41,795 nt of DNA from a bacterium (GTDB lineage: Bacteria > UBP15 > UBA6099 > JAJRTR01). Below the pieces are notes generated by a model. That model had not been told where the DNA came from, did no database searches, and was given only the letters and a program-made list of their open reading frames with translations. The stretch spans positions 1 through 41,795 of the forward strand of contig JAJRTR010000201.1 of the NCBI GenBank assembly GCA_024278215.1. Direction: 5' to 3'. The position numbers and the translations under genes were made by a program. The first letter of the stretch is position 1, and the number at the start of each line of letters is the position of its first letter. Positions 5,879 to 17,154 of the stretch are shown in pieces.

Positions 5879-7789
5879 ATGAAAGTTACCCGTGGAACTG
5901 TTTTCTGGCTGTTCGCTGCTGCGGCAGCGTTGTCGGTTATCGTCGGCTATGCTGCGACCTGCGCGAGAATCCCGGCGGACGGTTTTGTTTTTAATGATTT
6001 TGCGATTCTTAATTATTCAGCCGAGGCGGCACGCCGATTCTACGAAAACACCGGCAATATATGGGGCTACGAGCCACATTTCATGGCTGGTTATCCGCTG
6101 TCCTTTATCTGGAACAGCAACGTCGCGACACAGACGGCGGCCCGTGTTTTCAGTTCGGTGCCCGCGGCTTCGGTCGTAAGGGCGTTTTTTCTGGCCGGAC
6201 TTTTTTCTTTCCCGCTCCTTTTCTGGTGGGCGCTTGCGAATTTCGGGTTCACACTGAAAGAATCTTCCGCCGGGCTCGTACTTGGCGGACTGTATTTCCT
6301 TGCAGGCTTGCCCGTACTTTTTTTTATGGTGGGCATGGTCACAGCCGGATTCGCTCTCGGTGTGTGCATGGTCGCATTGTCTTTTCTGTATAGATACGCG
6401 GAACACGGCGGCGCATACAGTCTCACCGGGATGATCGTTTTTGTATCGCTCTCACTGTTTGTTCATAAAACGACCGCGATCGTTCTTTTCGTGCCGGGAA
6501 TAGTCGCGTTGTGGATTATATTCGCAGGTCATGCGGAAACATGCGCCCGGGCCGACAGGTCGACTCGCGCAAAGCGTCTCGCCGGGATTTTGATTGCCGC
6601 GGCGGCGGCGTATCTTTTAAACAGTTTCTGGATAAACCCGCTTATTGCCAATATCCATAATATGGTATCTGTGCCTGAAGCGCCGTTCTGGCGGAATTAC
6701 GATGTGTTGCTGCCGTTCAGGGAATACTTCACCGGTGTTGCAAAGATGAATATGCTCACATTATCGGGGCCGAAGGGGGTTCTGCATTCGGCAACACTGT
6801 GTCTGCTTCTCGCGGCGGGCGCGGCGGGCTGCCTGCAATTAAAGAAGCAAGGGGAAACAAACCTCGCTCTGTTCCTGATACTGCCCGCGGCGGCTCTGTG
6901 GCTGTTCGCGTATTACGGCGCGTTCATCCCGGGCGCGGGCAATCTTAACCCGGCGAGATACCAGGCGTTCGCACAACTGATGCTCGCTGTGCCGGGTGGA
7001 GTCGGGATTGCGAAACTGGCGAACGATACGGGGAAAATAAACGCGGCAGGCTGGACCGCCGCCTTCATTGTCGCCGCGGTTGCGATTGGCGGCGTGATAT
7101 ATTCGTCGGAATGGCTGAAGCCGATTCACATACTTCTCGCGCGTGGTGTTTCGCCTGAGGTAAGGATGGTGGCTGAAAAGATTAAGGGGCTTCCACCCGG
7201 CGGGCGGATAATGATCGAGGACTCGGGCGACATGGATGTCGAGAGCATGGGGCAGGTGTACGGAAACACGCAGATTGTATCGAATTTCGGACTGATGACA
7301 GGCAGAGAATTTATCGGCGGGCCCTATCCTTATGTATTTCTGAAACACAGGCGGGCAACCTTTTTTGATGGCCGGGCATTCGGAAAAGCGATTACCGATC
7401 TACGTCCCGATGAGATGAAACGGCTGCTGGAATTGTATAATGTCAAGTGGATAGTATGCTGGTCGGATGCGTCGAAAGGATATTTCGACAGGTACGGCGG
7501 TGATTTCAGCAAAACAGACGCGGTCGAACAATTTTCGTTTTACGTTGTCGACAACTACACGCCCTCGCAGTTCATTTCCGGCGCGGGAGATGTCGAAGCC
7601 GACTACGGATTGCTGAAAGTGAGAACACAGGACCGGAGCGGCGGCGCGGTCGTGATCAAGTACCACTGGCCGGGAATGTATACAACGAAGCCGGAAACCA
7701 GACTGGAAAAATACGAAGTCGATGGTGATCCCGTCGGGTTTATAAAAATAATTGATCCGCCGCCAGAGTTGCTGATAACGATTCCATGA
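5879..7789 (+). CDS. Large polytopic membrane protein, GT-C glycosyltransferase-like
   Basis: The N-terminal two thirds contain many hydrophobic helices (starting with FWLFAAAAALSVIVGYAA). A first extracytoplasmic loop carries acidic and aromatic residues (FNDFAILNYS..., GYEPHFMAGYP), followed by a soluble C-terminal domain from about residue 430. This is the architecture of GT-C-fold enzymes that move sugars from lipid carriers outside the membrane. No catalytic motif can be assigned with certainty. The frame is open from a TTG at 5789, but nothing like a ribosome binding site supports it. The ATG at 5879 puts the first membrane helix right at the N-terminus (636 residues). The next gene encodes another membrane protein of related type 147 bp downstream, suggesting joint work on envelope glycans. 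Confidence 0.55.
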   Translation: MKVTRGTVFWLFAAAAALSVIVGYAATCARIPADGFVFNDFAILNYSAEAARRFYENTGNIWGYEPHFMAGYPLSFIWNSNVATQTAARVFSSVPAASVVRAFFLAGLFSFPLLFWWALANFGFTLKESSAGLVLGGLYFLAGLPVLFFMVGMVTAGFALGVCMVALSFLYRYAEHGGAYSLTGMIVFVSLSLFVHKTTAIVLFVPGIVALWIIFAGHAETCARADRSTRAKRLAGILIAAAAAYLLNSFWINPLIANIHNMVSVPEAPFWRNYDVLLPFREYFTGVAKMNMLTLSGPKGVLHSATLCLLLAAGAAGCLQLKKQGETNLALFLILPAAALWLFAYYGAFIPGAGNLNPARYQAFAQLMLAVPGGVGIAKLANDTGKINAAGWTAAFIVAAVAIGGVIYSSEWLKPIHILLARGVSPEVRMVAEKIKGLPPGGRIMIEDSGDMDVESMGQVYGNTQIVSNFGLMTGREFIGGPYPYVFLKHRRATFFDGRAFGKAITDLRPDEMKRLLELYNVKWIVCWSDASKGYFDRYGGDFSKTDAVEQFSFYVVDNYTPSQFISGAGDVEADYGLLKVRTQDRSGGAVVIKYHWPGMYTTKPETRLEKYEVDGDPVGFIKIIDPPPELLITIP

Positions 7790-7935
7790 CCGGCGAATTA
7801 TATGTTACGAAAGAAAACTTTACCGGTGGTCACAGTGTGTTCAGTCAATATGCAGTCAATACATTACTGGTCTGAATACCGTAACGATAGGGATAGACTC
7901 TATACACACAGCCGAATTCAGGGAAAACACAAATA

Positions 7936-9528
7936 ATGGAAATTGCTAAAAAGAGAATGTCTGAACTGCTGCTCGCAGTGCTTGCAGTGTGGCTGAGGGC
8001 GCCCGGAATAGGGAAAGTGATACTTACGGACCCGGAAGCGCGTATTATTTTTCTTGCAAACGAATCGTGGAGTCGGATATTCTCACTTTTCAGGATCGGC
8101 GCTGAGAAATATTTCGGCACTTCTTTTCCACACGTACTTTTCGTGAAATTGTGGATGACGATATCTGATTCAATACTGTGGTTTCGGCTGCCTGCGCTCG
8201 TTTTCGGTCTGGGCGTTATTGTGCTCACATATATGATCGCGCAAAAACTGTTCGGCACATGGGCAGCGCGCGCGGCGGCGCTCATGATGGTTGTTTCCCC
8301 ATATCACATAATGATGTGCAGATCGGGCACATCGACAGCAGCGGCAATGTTCCTGCTTGCAGTGGCGATCTACACACTGTGGCTGATTTTCGAGGGCAGG
8401 GCGGGTATATTCGACGTTACGGCTTTTGCATTTTCGCTACTTGTTCTCGCTTCCTCGCACTACTTCATACTGCTTTTTATTCTCCCTGCAAATGTGCTTG
8501 TTCTTGGGTTCGGGCGCAAGCGCAAAGAGTGTCTATCGTGGTGGATACCGCTTAATATCGCACTGCTTGTATTGTGCGCTTTCTGGTGGACCCGATGGGT
8601 GGGCGGACCGCTGCTCCCGTCGCACATGTCGACTATTACAAGTGACTTCGTAACTGAAAAGATATTGCCCGGCAAGGATGTGCTGAACCTCAAGTTCAGA
8701 TTTTTGTTCATCGAAAAATATGTAGGGATACTCATGCAGCTTGGCGGGTTCTTCTCAGCCGGCAGGTTGCTGAATGGCTGGAGTGTGCTGGCTGCGCTTT
8801 TTGTATTCTTTTTGTATCAGTACATGCCTTTTGCCGGATTTCGTGAATATGAGGACGGATACCGGCCGCGCTTGTTTGAGTTTATGCTACTCGCGGCATT
8901 TATTGCGGCGGGCGCGGCGCTGAGTTTCACGGCGCAGCCGCCGTGGACTTATCTCATGCCCGCCACGTTGATTTTTTATGCAGTATGCGGCAACGGGCTT
9001 GTGCGTGTGGCAGGCTGGCGCACAAGGGCGTTCTTCCTGGTTACAATTCTCACCGTTTTGTTCGGATGTGTGCCGACCACGCGAATCGCGGAGGGGAACA
9101 GGCCCGACTGGCCCCGGGCCGCGGAAGTTATCAAGGAGAAAAACAACATCAACGCACCGGTTGTTTTCATCGACGGCTGGAAGTCGATTCCCTTTTCTCT
9201 TTATGCGCCGGACCTGATCGGACGTACCGAAAACCTCTTCCCAAACTTCGATATGAAAATGCTCGAACCAGGCAGAATGAGACAGGATGCCCTGCTCCCG
9301 CTTCTTCACGGAACGATCGACTCCTATCCGCCGTATGCCCTGAAGAACATCGCCGAGAAATACAAATATATGTGGGTTGTGCGCAAAGATGTCGAGGGCG
9401 AACCGACGAGTTCAAAGCATGTTCATGAATACAAAATGTGGCTGAATGGAAATCCGGTCGAACTCCAGCGGGAAGCGCTCGGCGGAGGTTTTAACCTCAT
9501 ACTTTACTCGACGCAAACATCGAAATGA
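7936..9528 (+). CDS. GT39/PMT-like (ArnT-type) membrane glycosyltransferase
   Basis: The 530-residue product has about ten hydrophobic helices. The segment LFGTWAARAAALMMVVSPYH is the hallmark of PMT_2/GT39-type enzymes (a helix beginning with a G-x-x-A-A-L pattern, then a SP-H turn). An acidic residue pair, DPEA, occurs in the first periplasmic loop after helix 1, where these enzymes place their catalytic Asp. Family members transfer mannose or aminoarabinose from a polyprenyl-phosphate carrier to proteins or lipids. The C-terminal 140 residues form a soluble domain. It follows another GT-C-like gene on the same strand and is convergent with carB. The exact sugar and acceptor are unknown. 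Confidence 0.65.
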   Translation: MEIAKKRMSELLLAVLAVWLRAPGIGKVILTDPEARIIFLANESWSRIFSLFRIGAEKYFGTSFPHVLFVKLWMTISDSILWFRLPALVFGLGVIVLTYMIAQKLFGTWAARAAALMMVVSPYHIMMCRSGTSTAAAMFLLAVAIYTLWLIFEGRAGIFDVTAFAFSLLVLASSHYFILLFILPANVLVLGFGRKRKECLSWWIPLNIALLVLCAFWWTRWVGGPLLPSHMSTITSDFVTEKILPGKDVLNLKFRFLFIEKYVGILMQLGGFFSAGRLLNGWSVLAALFVFFLYQYMPFAGFREYEDGYRPRLFEFMLLAAFIAAGAALSFTAQPPWTYLMPATLIFYAVCGNGLVRVAGWRTRAFFLVTILTVLFGCVPTTRIAEGNRPDWPRAAEVIKEKNNINAPVVFIDGWKSIPFSLYAPDLIGRTENLFPNFDMKMLEPGRMRQDALLPLLHGTIDSYPPYALKNIAEKYKYMWVVRKDVEGEPTSSKHVHEYKMWLNGNPVELQREALGGGFNLILYSTQTSK

Positions 9529-9665
9529 TGTCAGTTGTTAAGTGGCCGAATGAAAAGCCTGCTCCTGCCGGGGGATGGCTGGGAACTTCCTGTTTCTTTT
9601 CACTTGCCGCGCCTTTATTACAGGCATTCTCCCGGTTATTGGCCAGCATTGGTGAAAGATGCGGG

Positions 9666-12600
9666 CTATTTCTTTAATCCGAGTTTTCTGGCAGCAAGGG
9701 CGTCACGCATGTAATGATTTATCGGAAAGGTGGAGAAGGAGCTTCCACCCGATTCCTTGTAGCCCTGAAGCGACATGAGCAGCGCCCAGGCAGTGTCCGG
9801 CGATGTCATGCAGGGGATGTCGAGTTCGACAGTCGCGCGTCTGATCCGCTGTCCGTCTTTTTCCGCCTCGATGTCGGGAGTCAGTGTGTTTAGAAGTATG
9901 TCGGTATCGCCCGAGTAAATCATATCGAGGATATCCGGATGCCCCTGGCCGATTTTATGCACGACATTTGACTTGACGCCGTTTTTATTAAGGAATGCCG
10001 CCGTGCCCTGAGTTGCTGTGAAGTGGTAACCTATGTCGCGGAACCCCCTGATTAAATCCAGGACTTCCTCTTTGTCCTTATCGGCGATCGTCACGAGCAT
10101 GTGTCCCTTTTCGGGGATTTTTACACCGGCGGCGATAAGAGCCTTATAGAGTGCGCGGTCATAGGAATAGTCGATTCCCAGAACCTCGCCTGTCGATTTC
10201 ATTTCCGGCCCGAGGCTTACGTCGACATCGAGCATTTTAGCGAATGAGAACACAGGCGCTTTCACAGCGATATGGCGCGCCGAGCGCGGCAGCCCGGTGG
10301 GCAGGCCCTGTTTCTTTATGCCCTGTCCGAACATACATTTTGTCGCTGTTTTTACCATCGGTATACCGGTGATTTTCGACAGGTACGGCACCGTGCGGCT
10401 CGCCCGCGGATTTACTTCGATAACGTAAACGTCTTCGCCGCGAACAACATACTGAATGTTCATCAGGCCGATGACCTTCAGCCCCTTCGACAGCCTTTCC
10501 GTGTAATCGACGAGTTTCCTGATTGTTGTGCCCTTGATCGTTTGCGGCGGATACACGGCCATGCTGTCGCCGGAATGAACACCCGCGCGTTCGATGTGTT
10601 CCATAATGCCGGGGACAAGAAAATCCTTCCCGTCGCCGATAAGATCGACCTCCACTTCGCGGCCAAGCACATATTCGTCCACAAGCACGGGATGGTCGGG
10701 ATTAACAAGCATCGCCGTCTCGAAATATTTTTCGAGTTGATCCCTCTCGTAAACTATTTCCATTGCGCGACCGCCCAGCACGAACGACGGCCGCACCAGC
10801 ACCGGGTACCCGATGTCGTCGGCTGTCACTACAGCTTCTGCAACCGAAACCACAGCCCTGCCGTGCGGCCTGGGAATATCGAGTTTATTGAGCAGGTCGT
10901 CGAAGCGGCCCCGGTCCTCAGCGAGATCGATACCGTCGAAGCCGGTGCCCATTATCTTCACGCCTTCATTGTGCAGCGGCCCGGCGAGGTTGATCGCCGT
11001 CTGGCCGCCGAACTGCACGATCACGCCGTCCGCTTCTTCCTCTTCGAGAATATGCGTGACGTCTTCCTTTGTCAGCGGTTCGAAATAGAGCCTGTCGGCA
11101 GTGTCGAAGTCCGTGCTGACAGTTTCGGGATTGTTGTTTATGATAATCGAGTCGATGCCGAGTTCTTTGAGCGCGAACACGGAGTGGACACTACAGTAGT
11201 CGAACTCGATGCCCTGTCCGATACGTATGGGACCGGCTCCGAGGACGGCGATTTTTTTCTTCGAACTTTTCTTAACTTCGGAAGTCTTTTCGTAGGCCGA
11301 ATAATAGTACGGCGTTTCCGCCTCGAACTCTCCGGCGCATGTGTCGACCATTTTAAAGACCGGCCTGATGCCGAGTCCCTTCCGCTTGAGTTCGACTTCC
11401 TTTTCCGTGCAGCCGAGAAGCCTTGCGATATACATATCGCTGAAACCGGCGTCTTTGTATGTATAAAGGTTATCTTTATAAAGGTTGTCGATTCCACCGA
11501 GGCCCTGCATTTCCTTTTCGAGCCTGACAAGCCGCCTTATCTTTTCGAGGAACCAGTTGTCGATCATTGTGAGGTTATGAACTTCGCCCAGTGGCATTTC
11601 CTGTCTGAACGCCTCCATCACATAAAACAGACGTTCGTCGTTGGGTGTCGTGAGTTTATCTTCAAGTTCCATAGGCCCCACGAGGCCCAGATTCTTGTCT
11701 TTTATTGTCATGTCTGTGCAGCCGATTTCAAGTGATCTTATCGCCTTGAGCAGAGATGACTCGAAATTTCTGCCTATCGCCATCACTTCGCCCGTGGCTT
11801 TCATCTGAGTGCCGAGAGAGCGGTCGGCGAAGTCGAATTTGTCGAACGGCCAGCGCGGGATTTTCATCACGACATAGTCGAGCGCGGGCTCGAACGACGC
11901 ATAGGTTTTCTGCGTTACGGGATTTTTTATTTCATCGAGCGTAAGCCCCACGGCGATCTTCGAGGCGATTTTGGCGATGGGGTAGCCGGTCGCTTTCGAC
12001 GCGAGAGCCGACGATCTGCTCACGCGCGGGTTTACCTCGATCACATAATACTCCATGCTGTTCGGGTTCATCGAATACTGCACATTGCAACCGCCTTCGA
12101 TACCGAGCGCGCTGATGATGTCGAGCGATGCGGTGCGCAGAAGCTGGTATTCTTTATCCGTCAGAGTCTGGCTGGGCGCGACAACGATGCTGTCGCCTGT
12201 GTGAACCCCCATCGGGTCGATGTTTTCCATATTGCAGACGATGAAGCAATTATCCGAGCTGTCGCGCATCACTTCGTATTCGATCTCGCGCCAGCCGAGC
12301 ACGCAGGGCTCGATCAGCGCCTGGCCGATCATGCTCATTTTAAGCCCTTTGCGGAGCGTCTCTTCGAGGTGTGAGCGGTCTTTTGCGATACCGCCGCCTG
12401 TGCCGCCGAGCGTGAATGCGGGCCTGACAATTACAGGGTATCCGATCTCGTCGGCGAACTCCAATCCTGCTTCAATGTCGGTTATAATCGCGCTTTCGAG
12501 CATCGGCTGGTTTATGTCCGCCATCAGCGCGCCGAAAAGTTCGCGGTCTTCGGCTGCCTTGATCGTATCGAGCGGAGTGCCCAGAAGTTCGACCCCGAAC

Positions 12601-12929
12601 TCGTCGAGTATGCCCGCGTCGGCAAGCTCGACCGCCATGTTTAGACCGGTCTGGCCGCCTAGCGTAGGCAGAAGTCCGTCGGGCATTTCCTTCTGTATTA
12701 TTGTGCGGATAAAATCCGCGCTGATCGGTTCAATATAAACGACGTCAGCGATGTCGGTATCTGTCATTATCGTCGCCGGGTTGCTGTTCACGAGTATGAC
12801 TTCTATACCCTCTTCCCGCAGCGATTTGCACGCCTGGGTTCCGGCATAATCAAATTCAGCAGCCTGACCGATTATTATCGGCCCAGAGCCGATCACCATT
12901 ACACGTTTGATGTCCTTCTTCCGCGACAT
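9666..12929 (-). CDS. carB: Carbamoyl-phosphate synthase large subunit
   Basis: CarB makes carbamoyl phosphate from bicarbonate, ammonia and two ATP, with ammonia supplied by CarA. The sequence shows two homologous ATP-grasp halves. The first opens with [20 protein letters not shown] and the second, near residue 570, with [20 protein letters not shown]; each half has its EVNPR(A/V)SR metal-binding motif. The C-terminal 130 or so residues are the allosteric MGS-like domain, which responds to UMP and similar effectors. Length is 1087 residues against 1073 in E. coli. It is the last gene of the pyr operon, 62 bp after carA. A long open frame on the opposite strand (10272-11735) is a codon-bias shadow. 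Confidence 0.97.
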   Translation of the reverse strand: MSRKKDIKRVMVIGSGPIIIGQAAEFDYAGTQACKSLREEGIEVILVNSNPATIMTDTDIADVVYIEPISADFIRTIIQKEMPDGLLPTLGGQTGLNMAVELADAGILDEFGVELLGTPLDTIKAAEDRELFGALMADINQPMLESAIITDIEAGLEFADEIGYPVIVRPAFTLGGTGGGIAKDRSHLEETLRKGLKMSMIGQALIEPCVLGWREIEYEVMRDSSDNCFIVCNMENIDPMGVHTGDSIVVAPSQTLTDKEYQLLRTASLDIISALGIEGGCNVQYSMNPNSMEYYVIEVNPRVSRSSALASKATGYPIAKIASKIAVGLTLDEIKNPVTQKTYASFEPALDYVVMKIPRWPFDKFDFADRSLGTQMKATGEVMAIGRNFESSLLKAIRSLEIGCTDMTIKDKNLGLVGPMELEDKLTTPNDERLFYVMEAFRQEMPLGEVHNLTMIDNWFLEKIRRLVRLEKEMQGLGGIDNLYKDNLYTYKDAGFSDMYIARLLGCTEKEVELKRKGLGIRPVFKMVDTCAGEFEAETPYYYSAYEKTSEVKKSSKKKIAVLGAGPIRIGQGIEFDYCSVHSVFALKELGIDSIIINNNPETVSTDFDTADRLYFEPLTKEDVTHILEEEEADGVIVQFGGQTAINLAGPLHNEGVKIMGTGFDGIDLAEDRGRFDDLLNKLDIPRPHGRAVVSVAEAVVTADDIGYPVLVRPSFVLGGRAMEIVYERDQLEKYFETAMLVNPDHPVLVDEYVLGREVEVDLIGDGKDFLVPGIMEHIERAGVHSGDSMAVYPPQTIKGTTIRKLVDYTERLSKGLKVIGLMNIQYVVRGEDVYVIEVNPRASRTVPYLSKITGIPMVKTATKCMFGQGIKKQGLPTGLPRSARHIAVKAPVFSFAKMLDVDVSLGPEMKSTGEVLGIDYSYDRALYKALIAAGVKIPEKGHMLVTIADKDKEEVLDLIRGFRDIGYHFTATQGTAAFLNKNGVKSNVVHKIGQGHPDILDMIYSGDTDILLNTLTPDIEAEKDGQRIRRATVELDIPCMTSPDTAWALLMSLQGYKESGGSSFSTFPINHYMRDALAARKLGLKK

Positions 12930-12991
12930 TATTTCTACCTGTTTCCTTTTAGTGTTCTTATTTCAGCCTCGATCAGAAGCTTGTCCCATGT

Positions 12992-14137
12992 TCAATTCTT
13001 CTCATGCCAATCGTCAACCATTTCGAGATATTCGTCGAACAGATACCGCGAATCCATCGGGCCGGGCGAAGCCTCGGGGTGGAACTGCACGGAGATCATC
13101 GGGTAATCCCTGTGCGCGACGCCCTCTACAGTCCCGTCGTTCACATTGAAATGCGAAATCCTGAGTCCCAGTTCATCGAGCCCCTTACTGTTGACCGCGT
13201 AGCCGTGATTCTGGCTGGTGACGACAACCCGGTTCCTTTGCGCGTCCTTCACAGGCTGGTTCGCGCCGCGATGCCCGAATTTCAATTTATATGTGCTAGC
13301 GCCCATCGCGAGCGAAGCGAGCTGGTGGCCGAGACATACGCACAACAGGGGAACTTTCCCGAGTAATTCCTTTATCGTTTCGACAACATACATCGAATCT
13401 TTCGGGTCGCCGGGGCCGTTGCTGAGCATTATCCCATCCGGCTTTCTCGCCAGTATCGACTCCGCCGTTTCCTGCGCCGGTACAATCGTCACTCTGCACC
13501 CGCGCCGCACCAGCGACTTGGGAATATTCATCTTCGTTCCTACATCCACCAGCACGATGTGGAACGGCCACTTCATTTTCGGATAATCGCGGTGATCTTC
13601 CTTCGGGTCAGGCTCGAACTCGAATTCGTAAGCTTCTTTTGTCGTGACTTCTGCGACGAGGTCCTGCCCGGATATTTCAGGTGACTGCCTCACCTTTTCG
13701 AGCAGTTCTTTCGCGCCGTATACTGTGGATATGCCGCAGCGCATCGCACCTTCTGTGCGGATGTGGCAGGTCAGGTCGCGCGTGTCCACGCCGCTGATGC
13801 CGACAATATTGTTGCGTTCGAGAAACTCCGCGAGCGTATATCTGTTTCGCCAGCTATTGGGTACGGGGCACAGTTCGCGCACGATCACACCGCGCAGGAA
13901 CGGACGCCTGGACTCGAGGTCCATGTCCGTCGCGCCGTAGTTGCCGATGAGCGGATATGTGAGCATCACAACCTGTCCCGCATACGAAGGGTCTGTATAA
14001 ATCTCCTGGTAGCCGGTCATGCTCGTATTGAAAACAATCTCGCCGAAGGCCGTCCCCTCGCTGCCGATGGACACTCCCTCGACAATTGTTCCGTCCTCGA
14101 TGACGAGAACGGCGTTTTTCTTTTTATATTCCGACAT
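12992..14137 (-). CDS. carA: Carbamoyl-phosphate synthase small (glutaminase) subunit
   Basis: CarA hydrolyses glutamine and channels ammonia to CarB. The N-terminal CPSase_sm_chain domain is recognisable (FNTSMTGYQEIYTDPSYAGQ). It is followed by a class I glutamine amidotransferase domain with the nucleophile in CVCLGHQLASLA and the His-Glu pair in QFHPEASPGP. SNGPGDP, the oxyanion-loop region, is also intact. The length of 381 residues is typical. Its ATG overlaps the pyrC stop in a TAATG arrangement (1 nt shared), so translation is probably coupled. It lies upstream of carB in the same operon. Confidence 0.97.
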   Translation of the reverse strand: MSEYKKKNAVLVIEDGTIVEGVSIGSEGTAFGEIVFNTSMTGYQEIYTDPSYAGQVVMLTYPLIGNYGATDMDLESRRPFLRGVIVRELCPVPNSWRNRYTLAEFLERNNIVGISGVDTRDLTCHIRTEGAMRCGISTVYGAKELLEKVRQSPEISGQDLVAEVTTKEAYEFEFEPDPKEDHRDYPKMKWPFHIVLVDVGTKMNIPKSLVRRGCRVTIVPAQETAESILARKPDGIMLSNGPGDPKDSMYVVETIKELLGKVPLLCVCLGHQLASLAMGASTYKLKFGHRGANQPVKDAQRNRVVVTSQNHGYAVNSKGLDELGLRISHFNVNDGTVEGVAHRDYPMISVQFHPEASPGPMDSRYLFDEYLEMVDDWHEKN

Positions 14138-15429
14138 TACTCCACTACTCCGTTTTTCGCAATGATCTTACCGCCGGCGATAGTATATTTGACCTTTCCG
14201 CCGACTTCCCAGCCCGCGTAAGGACAGTTGCGCCCAAGTGAATAAAAAATGTTCGGGTCTATCGTCCACATTACATCGGGATCGACAACTGTTATATCCG
14301 CCGGAGCGCCCACTTCCAGCCGCCCCGCGTCGAGTCCCAGCACATCCGCCGGACCGATGGTAAGTTTGGCGACAAGCTGCTCCAATGTCAATATCCCCGT
14401 CCTGACAAGCCGTGTTATCAGCACGGCGAGACTCGTTTCAAGCCCGATCATCCCGAACGGCGCTTCGATATACGAGCTTTCTTTTTCGTGTACCGCGTGA
14501 GGTGCGTGATCTGAAGCAATTGCGTCGATAACACCCTCTTGCAGTCCTTTTATAACGGCGTCCACATGCCGTTGCGGTCGGAGCGGAGGGTTCACCTTCG
14601 TGTTTGTGTCGAAGCCCATCACCGCGTCGTCCGTCATCGTGAGGTGGTGCGGCGTGACATCACACGTCACTTTCAGACCTTTCGCTTTCGCGCGCCGCAC
14701 GTAATCCAGTGACGATTCGGTGCTTAAGTGCGTGATATGCACACGGCTGCCGGTGAGCTCCGCAAGCTCGATGTCGCGCGCGACAATTACGGATTCCGCC
14801 TGTGCGGGAATGCCCGGCATACCGATCGTCGTTGCGACGAGTCCCTCGTGCATCACGCCGGCCCCGGCCAGCTCCGGCGATTCCGCATGTACCATGAACG
14901 GAATATCGAACATTTTTATGTATTCGAGTACGCGACGCATCAATGAAGCGTCGGCTATTGATTTTCCGTCGTCCGTTACAGCGACAATGCCTTCAGCGAC
15001 CATATCGCCGATTTCGGCCATGTCGCGGCCTTCGAGCCCCTTCGAGGCCGCGCCTGCAACGTACAGGTTGCCAAGTCCCGCCGCACCGGCCCGCTCTTTT
15101 ATGAACCTGACCGTAGACCTTGTATCAACCACAGGACTGGTGTTCGGCATACACACAATGGTTGTAAAGCCGCCCGCCGCCGCCGCCTTCAGTCCCGTGT
15201 CGATGTTCTCCTTATACTCGTAGCCCGGTTCGCGCAGATGCACGTGCATATCTACCAGACCCGGCATCACCTTAAGCCCCGACACGTCGATAATTAAGGC
15301 GTCCTCTTCATCTGTTTCGATATCCTGGCCGATATTCTCTATAAAGCCTTCTTCATTAATCAGGATATCCGCAACTCCGGAGAGCCCGCCGGAAGGGTCT
15401 ATTATGTCTCCACCCTTAAGCAACATCAT
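14137..15429 (-). CDS. pyrC: Dihydroorotase
   Basis: PyrC cyclises carbamoyl-aspartate to dihydroorotate. The metal site DMHVHLREPG (residues 60-69), the THLST and TPHHL segments carrying further His ligands, and the catalytic-Asp motif ASDHAPH are all present. This makes it an active-type class I dihydroorotase rather than an inactive PyrC' paralogue. It has 430 residues, normal for the class. The gene overlaps pyrB by 14 nt and carA by 1 nt. GGGAGGGGG lies about 10 nt before the double ATG start. Pairing of pyrB with a catalytically complete pyrC fits a non-covalent PyrB-PyrC arrangement in some bacteria, but that is inference. Confidence 0.96.
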   Translation of the reverse strand: MMLLKGGDIIDPSGGLSGVADILINEEGFIENIGQDIETDEEDALIIDVSGLKVMPGLVDMHVHLREPGYEYKENIDTGLKAAAAGGFTTIVCMPNTSPVVDTRSTVRFIKERAGAAGLGNLYVAGAASKGLEGRDMAEIGDMVAEGIVAVTDDGKSIADASLMRRVLEYIKMFDIPFMVHAESPELAGAGVMHEGLVATTIGMPGIPAQAESVIVARDIELAELTGSRVHITHLSTESSLDYVRRAKAKGLKVTCDVTPHHLTMTDDAVMGFDTNTKVNPPLRPQRHVDAVIKGLQEGVIDAIASDHAPHAVHEKESSYIEAPFGMIGLETSLAVLITRLVRTGILTLEQLVAKLTIGPADVLGLDAGRLEVGAPADITVVDPDVMWTIDPNIFYSLGRNCPYAGWEVGGKVKYTIAGGKIIAKNGVVE

Positions 15430-16348
15430 GCCGTCCAGCCCCCTCCCTGCTGATCAAATAGAGAATAGCCATCCTCACAACCACCCCGTTGCGCACCTGC
15501 TCCTCGATATATGTATCCATACCGTCCGCCACGTCGTGTGATATCTCGACACCTCTGTTGATCGGCCCCGGGTGCATCACCATCACTTCCTTGCTGAACT
15601 GTTCGAGCCGCTTCGCGTTTACTCCGAAAAACTGCGCATACTCGCGCAGCGACGGAAAGAAACTCTGTTCGAGCCGCTCCATCTGTATCCGCAGAAGGTA
15701 CAGAATATCCGTGTACTCCATCACTTCCTCAATGTGGTAATGCACTTTCACGCCGAGTTTTTCGAGGCAGGCAGGCACGAGGGTCGGCGGCGCGACGATG
15801 TGAACATGCGCGCCCATTTTTGTCAGCGCATAAATGTTCGAGCGTGCCACCCTGCTGTGTGTTATATCCCCCATGATCGTTACATGAAGGTCTTTCAACG
15901 AGCCCATCTTTCTGCGGATCGTGAACAGATCGAGCAGAGATTGAGTCGGGTGTTCGCCCCAGCCGTCGCCCGCGTTTATCACTTTAAAATCGCCCTGTTT
16001 CGATATGAGTTCGGGAACACCGGGGTGCGAATGTCTCACGATGATGATGTTTGCGCCGAGCGATTTGAGTGTCAGCGCCGTATCCTTTATTGATTCGCCC
16101 TTGACCGCGCTGCTCACCTTTGTCGCGATATTAACAACATCCGCGCTGAGCGTCTTCGCGGCCAGCTCGAATGATGTGCGTGTGCGCGTGCTCGGCTCGA
16201 AAAAAAGGTTGACGACGATCTTGCCCCTCAGCGCCGGTACTTTCCTGATCGGCCTGTCGAGAATTTCATAGAACGACTCGGCCTGATCGAGGATCCTCAC
16301 AATATCCTCTTTGTCGAGCGTCCTGATACGGATCAAATCCTTGTCCAT
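15416..16348 (-). CDS. pyrB: Aspartate carbamoyltransferase catalytic subunit
   Basis: PyrB joins carbamoyl phosphate and aspartate. The carbamoyl-phosphate loop FEPSTRTRTSFE, the HPTQSLLDL motif and MHPGPINRGVEI are intact. The frame is open from an ATG at 16447, which would give 343 residues with an N-terminal extension unlike the family. The ATG at 16348 gives 310 residues, the normal length, and follows GAGGGGTGGGG at a suitable distance, so it is preferred. GGGGAGG also precedes the upstream ATG, so a longer form is not excluded. There is no pyrI regulatory gene. It is the second gene of the operon. Confidence 0.95.
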   Translation of the reverse strand: MDKDLIRIRTLDKEDIVRILDQAESFYEILDRPIRKVPALRGKIVVNLFFEPSTRTRTSFELAAKTLSADVVNIATKVSSAVKGESIKDTALTLKSLGANIIIVRHSHPGVPELISKQGDFKVINAGDGWGEHPTQSLLDLFTIRRKMGSLKDLHVTIMGDITHSRVARSNIYALTKMGAHVHIVAPPTLVPACLEKLGVKVHYHIEEVMEYTDILYLLRIQMERLEQSFFPSLREYAQFFGVNAKRLEQFSKEVMVMHPGPINRGVEISHDVADGMDTYIEEQVRNGVVVRMAILYLISREGAGRHDVA

Positions 16349-16514
16349 TATATGATCCCCACCCCTCGATTTTTCAGTTCCCGCTTCCACCGAACGGTCT
16401 TTAATCGCCGGAGTTGTTTTTATATATTCCCCTGTTGTTGCACTCATTTGTTGAAATCGCCTCCCCGGAGCCGTCAGACGCCGAACTCAGTGGAATAAAA
16501 CATCGACCGCATTA

Positions 16515-17090
<576 letters not shown>

Positions 17091-17126
17091 TCACTCCCTC
17101 TCCTTTGCACGCACTGCTGCGCATAT

Positions 17127-17148
17127 AAAAAAAACCGGCAAAGCCGGC
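17127..17148 (-). terminator. Rho-independent terminator/attenuator in the pyr leader
   Basis: On the minus strand the sequence reads CCGGC-TTT-GCCGG followed directly by eight T residues. It lies between the leader ORF stop (17155) and the pyrR ATG (17084). A terminator inside the transcribed leader implies read-through control of the operon. I could not identify a convincing PyrR binding loop or a mutually exclusive antiterminator by eye. Confidence 0.8.
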
Positions 17149-17154
17149 TGTGTA

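Noticed and set aside
10272-11735. A 487-codon open frame antisense to carB
   Set aside because: carB is intact and strongly conserved on the other strand. The antisense frame is rich in His/Arg/Asp with no domain, as expected from codon-bias shadowing.
16348-16447. Longer pyrB product starting at 16447
   Set aside because: The extra 33 residues do not resemble the family, and the ATG at 16348 gives the normal length with its own ribosome binding site; the longer form is noted as possible.
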